A stretch of DNA of 53,009 nucleotides from Eubacterium sp. (GTDB lineage Bacteria > Bacillota > Clostridia > Oscillospirales > Ruminococcaceae). The DNA lies in NCBI GenBank assembly GCA_031271685.1, contig JAISVH010000049.1:1-53009 (forward strand). The letters run 5' to 3'. Shown one piece after another: positions 27,237 through 35,789 of this stretch. Under the pieces are notes generated by a model that saw only the letters and a list, made by a program, of their open reading frames with translations, did not search any database and was not told the origin of the DNA. The position numbers and the translations under genes are program-made. Each line of letters starts with the position of its first letter. Within the stretch, counting starts at the first letter, position 1.

Positions 27237-29711
27237 ATGATTTTAAAATATAAGTCAATTATTGTTTTTTCATTAATTTTAGGGATAATAGTTTCACAGT
27301 TTCTCGTTTTATCCGCTCCAACCTACGGCGAAAGCCTCCCCTCAAACTCCAATCCTGTTCCCAAGACAGCCAAACCGATTACAATCACCACCGACGATTA
27401 TGACATTTCATCAACCGGAGACACTCGCTTCTTCCCTTCGGAATATGAAGGACGAAAAGTTATCCTATGGGAAAATCAAAGCGGCGATGTTACATTTCGG
27501 TTCAATGTCCCCGAGAGCGGAAGCTATACGCTTTCACTCGACTATTTCCCGCTTATTTCAGAGTTCTCATCCGATAATATGTTTTTTGAATTACTAATAG
27601 ACGGCGAGCGTCCGTTCAAAGAAGCGGAATCGATAATTATTCCGAGGCTTTGGAAAAATGAAACCGGCATATTAAAAGATTGGCAGGATAATGATATCCT
27701 TCCGCTCCAAATCGGAATTTCCGAATGGAGCACCGCCGTTCTTAAAGACAAACTAAACCGCCCTTATTATTTCCGACTCGAAAAAGGCTCCCATACCATA
27801 ACTCTGCGCGGAGACGCGATATCGGCAGCAATAAGCGGACTTTCGCTTGAAACAGAACATCTCCCCTCAGCCTATACGGCACCCGACGAGACAAAGATTT
27901 ACGCTACGCCCCCTATAGTTATCGAGAACGAATTTAATGATAAAACCATTCTTATAGAGGGAGAAACGCCTTTTTCTAAAAACTCTCAGCTACTTTACGG
28001 CACATCTGACAATCTTTCGTTTCATATAAATCCCTCCCACCCAATAAAGCACAGAATCAATACAATAGGTAAAGGCAATTGGACCAAAAACGGCCAAGCG
28101 CTTACTTACGATTTTGCGGTATCCAAAAGCGGTTACTACCGCTTCACATTAAAAGTTAAACAGGACAACAGATACGGACTGACATCTTACCGTTCCGTTT
28201 ATATTGACGGCTCCGTGCCCTACTTTGAATTCAAGAGCCAAGCTTTCCCTTATAATGACAATTGGTATAAAAAAACTCTAAGCGGCTATGGCGGCGAAGA
28301 AATTTGGCTTTTTTTAGACGAAGGACACCATAAACTGACTCTTGAGGCGACCCCCGGCAATCGAGAAGAAATGATAACCCGTGCCGAATATTTGCTTGAA
28401 GAACTTAAAAACGGGTCTGATTTAATTCCTTCAGAGATTGCCTCGGATATCGAAAACATCAAAGCGCTCACCGATGCCTTGTCGCCTTACGGGTCTAACA
28501 ACTCCGCTCCGCAGATGCTTATTAACGCGTTGAACAGAGAATATCCAACAAATAACGACCTTAGCCTTTTCCCCGCTTTTGAGCGCTGTAGAACAGAGAT
28601 TAAGGGTTTTGAAGATTGGTTGCACGATATGCGCGAAAACCCTTTAGAATTAGACTTCATTGAGATTTCTACTATACATTACGCGCCAAAACCGATAAGC
28701 AATAACAAATTTTTACAGTTAAGCTTTAGCTTAGGAACTTTTATCAGCCCTTTTTTCAAGTATGAAAAAAACCGGCAAACTCCCGAATCCGACTTGTTAA
28801 AAATTGCCGTGCAAGGCGATAACAAAAGCGTTGGGCTGATAAGCCGGTTGGCGGAAAATAAAGGTTTGTCAGACACTGAATTCCCGGGCATAACGGCAAA
28901 AGCCGCCGAAGGAACTCTGCACGAGTTGATCATGTCGGGCAACGAGCCGGATTTGTTCCTTTTTGCCCCCAGCAGCGAAATACTTGAAGCCGCCAACTTA
29001 GGTTTTATCTGCGATTTGACCCAATTTTCAACCTATCACGCACTTATAAACGAGCGTTTTTCCGAGAGTTCTATGCAGGCATATAAAATAGGAGAAAAAA
29101 TTTACGGCCTTCCGCTTACCGATTCTGTTCATGTTATGTTTTACCGATCAGATATTTTCAGCGAACTTGAATTAACCCCGCCCAAAACATGGGCGGATTA
29201 TTCGATAGTTTCTGAAACGCTGCGTCAAAACGGGATGGAAACGCATAAAAACGAAGATTTAAACCTTATGAACTGCCGCGCAAAAGATTTTATAAGCGGA
29301 CGAGCCCCATTGATCATAGCCGATTATACGAAATTCCGCTCGTCGCTCTGCGAACTAAACGGAGTAATAGATAAAAACTATGCTGCGGCGCAAATACCCG
29401 GCGACATGTCATCAAGCGGCGAAGTTATCCGCAAAACTTCGGGTTATACCACCTTAGGAGGGGTTATTTCCGAACGCGCAAAAAGCCAGGCTTCCGCTTT
29501 CAAATTCCTCGAATGGTTTACAGATGACCGTGCGCAAACCGATTATTGCGTGTCTCTCGAAAGAATGGCGGGCCCTATGAGACGCGTTGTGACCGCCAAT
29601 CAAAATTCAGCCAAACTTTTGCCTTTTAAGGGTGAAGAACTTAGGATTTTCCTTTCAGCAAAGCAAAACGCGTTATTGTCAGATTATTTATCGGGAGGAA
29701 ATTTTGAATAA
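27237..29711 (+). CDS. Extracellular solute-binding protein with N-terminal carbohydrate-binding-like domains
   Basis: Substrate-capture protein of a sugar-type ABC importer. It has a signal peptide (about residues 1-30, MILKYKSIIVFSLILGII to APTYGES), then two jelly-roll-like modules (about 45-215 and 250-400, each with SGxYxLxLxxxP- or SGYYRFTLKV-type strands) and a helical linker. The C-terminal binding-protein lobe begins about residue 510 (LLKIAVQGDNKSVG). The lobe has PDLFLFAPSSEILEAANLGFI, YGLPLTDSVHVMFYRSDIF and PKTWADY but then passes quickly to ADYTKFRSSL, so about 100 residues usual for the family seem missing. Start ATG 27237 chosen because the promoter occupies the upstream frame. 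824 residues. Confidence 0.82.
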   Translation: MILKYKSIIVFSLILGIIVSQFLVLSAPTYGESLPSNSNPVPKTAKPITITTDDYDISSTGDTRFFPSEYEGRKVILWENQSGDVTFRFNVPESGSYTLSLDYFPLISEFSSDNMFFELLIDGERPFKEAESIIIPRLWKNETGILKDWQDNDILPLQIGISEWSTAVLKDKLNRPYYFRLEKGSHTITLRGDAISAAISGLSLETEHLPSAYTAPDETKIYATPPIVIENEFNDKTILIEGETPFSKNSQLLYGTSDNLSFHINPSHPIKHRINTIGKGNWTKNGQALTYDFAVSKSGYYRFTLKVKQDNRYGLTSYRSVYIDGSVPYFEFKSQAFPYNDNWYKKTLSGYGGEEIWLFLDEGHHKLTLEATPGNREEMITRAEYLLEELKNGSDLIPSEIASDIENIKALTDALSPYGSNNSAPQMLINALNREYPTNNDLSLFPAFERCRTEIKGFEDWLHDMRENPLELDFIEISTIHYAPKPISNNKFLQLSFSLGTFISPFFKYEKNRQTPESDLLKIAVQGDNKSVGLISRLAENKGLSDTEFPGITAKAAEGTLHELIMSGNEPDLFLFAPSSEILEAANLGFICDLTQFSTYHALINERFSESSMQAYKIGEKIYGLPLTDSVHVMFYRSDIFSELELTPPKTWADYSIVSETLRQNGMETHKNEDLNLMNCRAKDFISGRAPLIIADYTKFRSSLCELNGVIDKNYAAAQIPGDMSSSGEVIRKTSGYTTLGGVISERAKSQASAFKFLEWFTDDRAQTDYCVSLERMAGPMRRVVTANQNSAKLLPFKGEELRIFLSAKQNALLSDYLSGGNFE

Positions 29712-30573
29712 AGCCACTAAAGAAAAACTAAGGCTAATTGCCTTGATTCTGCCTTTTATTATACTGTTCACAATTTTTACGACATTGCCAATATTCAGCG
29801 CATTTCCGCTAAGTTTCGGAAAAATTAACTTGCTCGGAGAAATTTCATGGTCTGGGTTTGATCTTTGGGAAAGCCTTTCAGAAGATCCGGCGTTTTGGTC
29901 TTGCCTTAAAAACACATTGTTTTTCTCTCTTTTGATAGCGCCCGTCTTGTTTTCGATAAGCACCGTCACGGCATTCTTGGCTTCCCGCAGAAATAAAATA
30001 TGGATATTTATTATATTTTGCCTGCCATTTTTCACGGCGGCTCCGGTTTCGTTTGATTATCTTTTTTCAAATGGAGCAACCGGCTTTTTTAATTCACTTT
30101 CAATAAGCGGCGGACATTCCCCTAAAACTTTTTCGGATGAATTTTCAACGCTTTTATTATCCGAGCTTTGGCTTTCATTCGGGCTTTCGTTTATTATGCT
30201 TTATTTTGGCTTTAAAAAATTACCTAAAAATTACCGAGACGCCATAGCCATAGAGGAGTCCCCTGCTTTATTTTTTGAATTATACAACTCACTTTATTTA
30301 ATGCCGAAAAAGCTTTTAATTACCGGAGCAATCGCCATATCAAACGGCGTTATAGCCGGCGGCAATTACCCTTTTTCAAACCATCCGCTAACATTGGCGG
30401 CATACGCGAAAAAGCTTATCCGATCACATCGGTCAGACAGCGCTTCCTGCGTTATATTGCTTCTTTATCTTCTTATTGCCTTTATTTGCGTTATAGCTTG
30501 GCTAATGATCCGTTATCTTCCGGGCCTTATAAGAATATTAAAAGCGCGCCTTTTTAAAAGGGAGGCAAAGTAA
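29704..30573 (+). CDS. ABC sugar permease, MalF-like
   Basis: Inner-membrane permease of the importer. About six hydrophobic segments are visible, beginning LIALILPFIILFTIF. The cytoplasmic EAA loop appears at YRDAIAIEESPALFFELYNSL but is degenerate compared with the usual EAA...G...F..I.LP. I chose TTG at 29704 (LNKATKEKLR) because GGGAGGAA ends 3 bp upstream and the codon overlaps the preceding stop; longer forms start within the binding-protein gene. 289 residues. It is followed by the second permease after 3 bp. Confidence 0.8.
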   Translation: MNKATKEKLRLIALILPFIILFTIFTTLPIFSAFPLSFGKINLLGEISWSGFDLWESLSEDPAFWSCLKNTLFFSLLIAPVLFSISTVTAFLASRRNKIWIFIIFCLPFFTAAPVSFDYLFSNGATGFFNSLSISGGHSPKTFSDEFSTLLLSELWLSFGLSFIMLYFGFKKLPKNYRDAIAIEESPALFFELYNSLYLMPKKLLITGAIAISNGVIAGGNYPFSNHPLTLAAYAKKLIRSHRSDSASCVILLLYLLIAFICVIAWLMIRYLPGLIRILKARLFKREAK

Positions 30574-30576
30574 AAA

Positions 30577-31431
30577 ATGAAAACAGAAGAATTTCTGACT
30601 ATTATCAAACCTTTGGGCAAAAAGACTGCTTTATTTTTAAACAGAACGCTTCCTTGGACTGCCTTGACTGTTTTTCTAGCTTTCATTGTATCGCCGATAA
30701 TAATCGCGGCGCTAAACACATTAAAATCGCCGCCCGAGTTTTTCGCTTTTCCGGCTTACCTTTTTCCTCAAAAACCAAGCTTTTCAAATCTTATCGGAGA
30801 AAACTCTTTCACTTTGATCAGAGCCGCTTTCAACTCTTTAATAATAGCTCTCATAACCGCCGTTATAGATTCCGCGGTTTGTGCCGGAGCGTCCTACGTG
30901 TTGGTGCGCCACAAATCAAAACTGATAAATGTCTTAAACTTGATTATCCGCATTTCCCTTGTTTTTACTATTACGGGATTCGCGGCTTTAAAATCGGATT
31001 TAACGGCATGGCTAGGGCTTTATAACACCTACGCGGGAATGATACTCCCCTTTACCGCATCATCGTTTAGCGTAATAATAATAAGCCAATATATGAAAAA
31101 AGTCCCCGAATCTTTATATGACACAGCAACAATAGAAGGAATGGATCATTTTAAAGTATTCTGGCATATTTTTTTACCTATGTCAAAACCCGCCGTTTTC
31201 ACAGCGGGAGCTTTTTCATTTGTTTCTGCCTTTAAACGCGCATCTGCGCATTTTTATTTCAGCGAAAGCCTTGCTACTTTAGCTGATTTAATTGAAGCTT
31301 CTGCCGGCGTCAATTTTAATTTCGGCTTGTGCGCGGCCGCAAGTCTTATGCTCATTATCCCCTCGGCATTGATTTTTATATTTGGCGGAAAGAAAATAGA
31401 AGAGGGGATCGAACCATCAGCCGCTGAATAG
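30577..31431 (+). CDS. ABC sugar permease, MalG-like
   Basis: Second permease, 284 residues with about six membrane helices. The EAA loop is well kept: YDTATIEGMDHFKVFWHIFLPMSKPA. GGGAGG precedes the ATG. No ATPase gene accompanies the operon, as is common for this class, where a shared MsmK-type ATPase encoded elsewhere is used. The TAG stop (31429-31431) coincides with the edge of an inverted family A repeat. Confidence 0.88.
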   Translation: MKTEEFLTIIKPLGKKTALFLNRTLPWTALTVFLAFIVSPIIIAALNTLKSPPEFFAFPAYLFPQKPSFSNLIGENSFTLIRAAFNSLIIALITAVIDSAVCAGASYVLVRHKSKLINVLNLIIRISLVFTITGFAALKSDLTAWLGLYNTYAGMILPFTASSFSVIIISQYMKKVPESLYDTATIEGMDHFKVFWHIFLPMSKPAVFTAGAFSFVSAFKRASAHFYFSESLATLADLIEASAGVNFNFGLCAAASLMLIIPSALIFIFGGKKIEEGIEPSAAE

Positions 31432-31513
31432 CCGCGTTCATGTCGCCCTCCGCAGACGTTTGTTATTACCCCTGCAACAAACACTGGAAGCGGCTGCGCC
31501 GCAGATGTTTGAA
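31428..31513. repeat. Family A repeat, inverted, shortened
   Basis: Reads AATAGCCGCGTTCATGTCG... to ...CGGCTGCGCCGCAGATGTTTGAA. It starts at the permease stop codon and fills most of the 98-bp gap between converging genes. Confidence 0.8.
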
Positions 31514-31529
31514 AAAACGAACAAAACTT

Positions 31530-33653
31530 TCAAGCTTGAACAGAATTGCTATATTTTTTAGATTCCTCTTTTTCAATTTTAAACACTTTAAGCTTAGGAG
31601 TTGTTTTTATAGTATTATCTTTGTATTTTATTTTAAAACGTGTTGACAGAATTTTCCCGTTTTTTAATTCTATCCCTCTATTGTTGGTATACAGCGTATC
31701 TTTAACATAATATTTTTCTTTTTCTATCATGCTCCCAACACCGGAAATATAAACCTTTTCTTTGTCCTCGCTTTGTTCGTCTGTCGACAAATTTATGCAA
31801 GTATCAGAAAGCTCTATCATTTTATTTATCTCGGCTTCCGATTCTTTAACGTTTGAGCTTGAAGCGGAAACAATCAGGTTTATTCTAAATTTTCTTGATA
31901 TCTGTTCAAATGCCGAAAGAAACAGCTTTCCAGAAATTTCACTTTCACAAAGAAAAGGGTAGCTCACACCAATGACCTTTAAGCCAAGAAACGCAATATT
32001 TTTTATTCTGCGCAGCCTTATAAAATTATATAAAACGTCTAAAAACTCTTCGGGCATCAACGCGCCGCTTGTAAAAGTTAATTCTATAAGATCTTTTCCG
32101 TTTATATTCCAACATTTTGAAATGCACTTATACGATGAAATATTTATAAGGTTAGCTTCTTCTCCATTAACATCCCTTTCCTTAATAGGTATCTCAAACG
32201 TAATTTCTTTATTTTCCACTATTGACTTGCCACCGCGCATAATATCGCAAACCTCTTTGCAAAGCCTTACTCCATCAATATCAAAGGATTCTCTGTCGCT
32301 AAGCCGAATGATTAGCGCATTTTCCCCCTCCTCTTCGTTAACGCTGCCTTTAAACATGCGAAACAAAAGCGCATTAACCGCTAAATCTGATTTATAAAGT
32401 CCGGTTTTGCCCGTTATCGACAAAATTTGTGAGTGACTTTTGGGGAGTTCTCTAAAAAATTCAGGCAAAATCCTGTCAATAGCTTCTATGCCAAAAATAT
32501 TTCTCGGTCTATTTCTTTCTTCCTCGCTGTCCTGCAATTTTATTTCTTCAGTGCCACTCTTCAGCTCTTTTATAGCAGACATAAGATAGTGAACCGAAAG
32601 AAAAACCTCGATATATTTTTTTAAAAAGCTTTCTTCTTTCTTTGTGCTTCTTATTTTATACGGATGCCTTCCCGGAGTCTGAAGTACATGTCTTGATTTT
32701 TCAATTTCTATATATGTTTCATGATGGCTTCCGAAATGTGAGGTTGAAAGCGAAACAACAACATCGGCTCTAAATTTAACATTTTTTATGTAGTCAGTCC
32801 CCGTTTCATCTACCGCAGTGCAATCTTCAAGTGAAAAAACGCTTAAAAAATGATATCTTGAAAAAAGGTCGAATATGCGAAAAAGCTGTGTACGAGAAAG
32901 AGGTTTTTCATCGAACAGATTCAGCCCGTCAAAAGCAACAATCACAACCTTTGTGTCTTTTTTACCGCGCGTTTCATTATACTTGCTCGCCGCCATAAGC
33001 GCCATTTCAAGCTCTTTATATCTTATCTCAAATTGGCTTTTTTCATTTTCATCCGATTGAAAACCCAAAGGAGAAAGCAAGGGAAATACAATTTGAGGTA
33101 TTACTTTTCCGTTCTCCTTGTTCAGCATTTTTTCAAATTCTACGGCCGGATTTTTATTGCTATCCTGTTTCGGAAGATATCCTTTCATTCTGTTTATTCT
33201 CGGGTCATTTTCATCTTTAACAAAACTATTTATCGCCCTTTGGCGCGGCTGTTCAAGAGCGTAATACAGCGCTATCCCGCCATTAATTTGTTTGTGTCCG
33301 CTATAATTGATGCATTTTGCCGCAATTTGAAAAACCAAAGTTGACTTTCCGGTTCCGGGGGCGCCCGAAATAACAATATTCCCTGTCCCGTTTTCCTGCT
33401 CCGTAGGAATAATCAACCCTCCGGTGAATACTTTATTGATATCGTCACGGCTTTTTGAATTGGCAAATATGCATTCTCCCTGCTGCTCAAGCTTGCTTTT
33501 GCTTTTCCATTGGTCAAACAAGTAATTGTTATCTTTTTCGTCTTCTTTAGGAATAAACGACCTGTTAAATAAAATATCTAAATTATCCTCAAAAACAACG
33601 CTTCTTTTAGAATAACAAATCAAATTTTTTCTGTTATGCTTTAAATTACTCAT
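31530..33653 (-). CDS. KaiC-like two-domain RecA-fold ATPase
   Basis: Two tandem RecA/KaiC-type domains in 707 residues. Domain 1 is intact: Walker A GAPGTGKST (97-105), YYALEQPRQR in the place of the KaiC glutamates, Walker B VVIVAFD (Asp242) and the KaiC-like end ADVVVSL...YIEIEKSRHV...PGRHPYKI (about 296-334). Domain 2 is degenerate: its P-loop reads GKTGLYKS (415-422) with Tyr420 where Gly is expected, and the strand IKNIAFLGLKVI lacks the Walker B Asp. It lies 11 bp after the HD gene, whose TAG stop overlaps its AGGAG ribosome site, so the two are coupled. Function unknown; signalling, regulation or phage defence are all possible. It is AT-rich by eye. Confidence 0.75.
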   Translation of the reverse strand: MSNLKHNRKNLICYSKRSVVFEDNLDILFNRSFIPKEDEKDNNYLFDQWKSKSKLEQQGECIFANSKSRDDINKVFTGGLIIPTEQENGTGNIVISGAPGTGKSTLVFQIAAKCINYSGHKQINGGIALYYALEQPRQRAINSFVKDENDPRINRMKGYLPKQDSNKNPAVEFEKMLNKENGKVIPQIVFPLLSPLGFQSDENEKSQFEIRYKELEMALMAASKYNETRGKKDTKVVIVAFDGLNLFDEKPLSRTQLFRIFDLFSRYHFLSVFSLEDCTAVDETGTDYIKNVKFRADVVVSLSTSHFGSHHETYIEIEKSRHVLQTPGRHPYKIRSTKKEESFLKKYIEVFLSVHYLMSAIKELKSGTEEIKLQDSEEERNRPRNIFGIEAIDRILPEFFRELPKSHSQILSITGKTGLYKSDLAVNALLFRMFKGSVNEEEGENALIIRLSDRESFDIDGVRLCKEVCDIMRGGKSIVENKEITFEIPIKERDVNGEEANLINISSYKCISKCWNINGKDLIELTFTSGALMPEEFLDVLYNFIRLRRIKNIAFLGLKVIGVSYPFLCESEISGKLFLSAFEQISRKFRINLIVSASSSNVKESEAEINKMIELSDTCINLSTDEQSEDKEKVYISGVGSMIEKEKYYVKDTLYTNNRGIELKNGKILSTRFKIKYKDNTIKTTPKLKVFKIEKEESKKYSNSVQA

Positions 33654-33664
33654 ATGTAATTCTC

Positions 33665-34945
33665 CTAATCGTTAATGTCAGATATTGACCAAAATTTGTC
33701 GTCCCAATAAATTTCATAGCGCTTGATTATATTATCCCTATCCTTAACGTTACCTTTATTTAAAATAAGTTTAAAACGATTATAAACCCTGCTTGGCGTA
33801 TCTTCAAAAAGAATTTGAAGTCGCTTAACCGCTGTTTTGACCCGAGAAAGGTTTTCTCTTGGCTCTTTAAGCAAGTTCAGCAACTGCTCATAGCTGTGTT
33901 TTTCTTTCATTATTACAGCCTGCTGCAATTTAAGCATACTTTTTAAAACCTTATATAAAAAATCCGCGTCCAAGACGGGCTCAAAGTGTTCGCTAATCTG
34001 ATGCTTATTGTTTGCAAGTTCAACGCGATAAAGATGACCGTCACATTCAATAAGCCATTCTTTAATCGGTATGCCTGCCTGTATAAGTGAATTTCTTATT
34101 ACGCCCAAATCTTTGTTGTTTCTGCAAACGCCCTTAATGATTTTTAGATAATGTTCTTGATTATCAGGGTTATTTATATCAATTTTTACTGCGGCATTTT
34201 TTTTATTTTTATCAATTATATTGTCTATTGTTTTTTTAAAATCTTCTTTGTTGTCAGCGTCAATAGCTGAATAAATCATGTTTTTTTCAATATCAGTTAT
34301 ATGATCGCTTATTTTTATGCGAATATCTCTTTTTATTTTTGAGGGATCGGGCTTGGAAATATATTTAGGCTCGACCCTGTTTTTTGCCCCGTCGAGGTGA
34401 TCTCCAAGAAAGAGCAGAGACGCGAGCATCTTTACTCTTATGTTCCCATAATGCTCAATATAGTCCACGCTTCGAATGGATCTTCTCTCGTTATTTTCCG
34501 GGCAGCCCTCACATTCTTCTTTTGCGCATATGCCCCCGCTTTTGCAATCGTGATAAAAAGCCACAACGGCAATCATTCTAGCAAACGCTTCAGAAGCAAT
34601 CCTTATCTGAGCCCAACTTTCAAGTATCAGCTCCTTTGACTGTTTCGCGTGATCTTTGGTTTTGTCGTCTATCCTGCCGATATCATGCAGAAAAATCGCG
34701 CATAGAAGTATATATAGCTCCGCTGCGCTTAAATCAAGTTTATGATATGCAATGTTTTTCGGCTCAAAAAGAATATCTCCAACTTTTTTCTCAACATTAA
34801 GCACATGCGGCAACGAATTATAAGATCCTCCGCTTGGCGCTATTGCCGGCAGCCACTCAAGTTGAGCGATTTTTAAACTTTCCTCAAACTTGTTAAAAAG
34901 ATACCCATCGAGTTCACAAAGTCTTTCACGCATTAAATAATCCAT
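33665..34945 (-). CDS. HD-domain metal-dependent phosphohydrolase-like protein
   Basis: 426 residues. The HD superfamily pattern is visible: His47 in LPHVLNVEK, His87-Asp88 in FLHDIGR, His132-Asp133 in AFYHDCK and Asp182 in FLGDHLD. A cysteine cluster follows His132 (Cys134, 140, 145, 148), perhaps a zinc or cluster site. The remaining 230 residues are helical and highly charged, with no motif I can name. It resembles HD domains found in bacterial conflict-type proteins (HD-CE group), but I cannot confirm this by eye. First gene of a two-gene unit with the KaiC-like ATPase; nucleotide or cyclic nucleotide cleavage is a reasonable guess. Confidence 0.75.
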   Translation of the reverse strand: MDYLMRERLCELDGYLFNKFEESLKIAQLEWLPAIAPSGGSYNSLPHVLNVEKKVGDILFEPKNIAYHKLDLSAAELYILLCAIFLHDIGRIDDKTKDHAKQSKELILESWAQIRIASEAFARMIAVVAFYHDCKSGGICAKEECEGCPENNERRSIRSVDYIEHYGNIRVKMLASLLFLGDHLDGAKNRVEPKYISKPDPSKIKRDIRIKISDHITDIEKNMIYSAIDADNKEDFKKTIDNIIDKNKKNAAVKIDINNPDNQEHYLKIIKGVCRNNKDLGVIRNSLIQAGIPIKEWLIECDGHLYRVELANNKHQISEHFEPVLDADFLYKVLKSMLKLQQAVIMKEKHSYEQLLNLLKEPRENLSRVKTAVKRLQILFEDTPSRVYNRFKLILNKGNVKDRDNIIKRYEIYWDDKFWSISDIND

Positions 34946-34964
34946 AGGTGTCGCCTCTTTTTTA

Positions 34965-35070
34965 TAGCAAATTTCGTTTTATGGAAATAAATCCCTTAAA
35001 AACTCTCGCCGCTGATGGCGGCGCACCGCGATTTGCACGATGTTCAACCATATGAGTGTTTTATATAGTA
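34965..35070. repeat. Family E-like repeat
   Basis: TATAGCAAATTTCGTTTTATGGAA... through CACCGCGATTTGCACG. It shares its order of short words with 40663-40775: CAAATT-CG-TTTTATGGA, ATCC, AAAAAC-CTCGC, CACCGCG-TTTGCAC, TGTTTTATAT. It lies upstream of the HD gene and contains the small hairpin CGCCGCTGATGGCGGCG. Confidence 0.5.
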
Positions 35071-35079
35071 AATTAAATA

Positions 35080-35138
35080 TAACAAACGTAAACATGGCCC
35101 CCGCCGCCTAAAAGGCGGGGAACATGAACGCGGTTATA
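35080..35138. repeat. Family A tail
   Basis: AACAAACGTAAACATGG, then the CCGCC-TAAAA-GGCGG hairpin and GAACGCGGTTATA; the head half is absent. Confidence 0.75.
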
Positions 35139-35182
35139 GCATTTTGATAAAACGTTTTTCAAAATGCTATAAAAACATAAGC
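35139..35182. repeat. Family G hairpin, copy 1
   Basis: GCATTTTGA and TCAAAATGC arms around TAAAACGTTTT. A related stretch of about 40 nt occurs at 44129-44172. It directly abuts a family A tail. Confidence 0.55.
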
Positions 35183-35212
35183 CCCTAGCCAATGATTTTT
35201 CATCAGCTAGGG
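35171..35212 (-). terminator. Terminator after tRNA-Leu
   Basis: Minus strand: CCCTAGC and GCTAGGG arms with an inner ATGA/TCAT pairing, followed by GCTTATGTTTTT. It sits 17 bp beyond the tRNA-Leu 3' end. Confidence 0.8.
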
Positions 35213-35228
35213 ACAAGTTGTCTGATTT

Positions 35229-35315
35229 TGGTGCCGGAAGCGGGGGTCGAACCCGCACGGTATCGCTACCACTGGATTTTGAGTCCAGCACGTCTGCCAA
35301 TTCCATCATTCCGGC
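35229..35315 (-). tRNA. tRNA-Leu (anticodon CAA)
   Basis: 87 nt including the encoded CCA. Acceptor GCCGGAA/TTCCGGC, anticodon stem CTGGA/TCCAG with loop CTCAAAA (anticodon CAA), a long variable arm GGTA/TACC typical of class II tRNAs, and a T arm with GTTCGACC. Decodes UUG. Confidence 0.97.
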
Positions 35316-35377
35316 ACGATAAAACTTTGCCGTATTATAATTTTTAAAGATTATCGACTTTTGTCCCTTGAAAATTA

Positions 35378-35406
35378 ATTATAGCACACGCAAATATCAA
35401 AGTCAA
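35378..35406 (-). promoter_or_regulatory. Sigma-A promoter for tRNA-Leu
   Basis: Minus strand: TTGACT (35406-35401), a 17-bp spacer and TATAAT (35383-35378), about 63 bp before the tRNA 5' end. Confidence 0.85.
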
Positions 35407-35446
35407 GGTGTTTTGAAAACATTTATATTTTTTTGCATAAAACTAC

Positions 35447-35475
35447 TTGACATTTTGTAGTTTTTGCCTTAAAAT
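35447..35475 (+). promoter_or_regulatory. Sigma-A promoter reading toward rny
   Basis: TTGACA (35447-35452), a 17-bp spacer and TAAAAT (35470-35475). If it drives rny, the leader is about 600 nt and carries three repeats. A closer rny promoter was not clear to me. Confidence 0.75.
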
Positions 35476-35490
35476 GATTGTATGTGTACT

Positions 35491-35595
35491 TTTCAAACAT
35501 CTGCGGCGCAGCCGCTTCCGGTGTTTTAACAAGCGTCATCGGAAAACCGAAAATCACTCACCGCCTAAGAGGCGATAGACATGAACGCGGTTATA
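35491..35595. repeat. Family A repeat, full length
   Basis: TTTCAAACATCTGCGGCG...GTGTTTTAACAAGCGTC...CCGCCTAAGAGGCG...GAACGCGGTTATA, about 105 bp, ending exactly where a family B repeat begins (shared TATA). Confidence 0.88.
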
Positions 35596-35767
35596 TATAG
35601 TCAGTCAATTTAAAAACCCCAAAGGGTTTTTAAACATCAGGCAAAGCCCGCTAGCGCACCTTAAGGTGCGCGGCTGACCATGTAGCAAGATAAGGCCGCC
35701 TTCGGCGGCACACGGCGCACGCCGCGTCTTAAAAACGCATTTAGCGTTTTTAAGCTGACCTAATATA
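35596..35767. repeat. Family B repeat, copy 2, inverted, full length
   Basis: TATAGTCAGTCAATTTAAAAAC... to ...GCGTTTTTAAGCTGACCTAATATA, about 172 bp, opposite in orientation to copy 1. Internal hairpins include GCGCACCTTAAGGTGCGC and GCCGCCTTCGGCGGC. Confidence 0.82.
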
Positions 35768-35789
35768 TGTTTTTATTCACCAACCTTGG

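Noticed and set aside
35073-35309. 78-residue minus-strand reading frame starting MMELADVLDSKSSG
   Set aside because: It is the translation of tRNA-Leu and the following repeat; this is a well-known false gene over leucine tRNAs.
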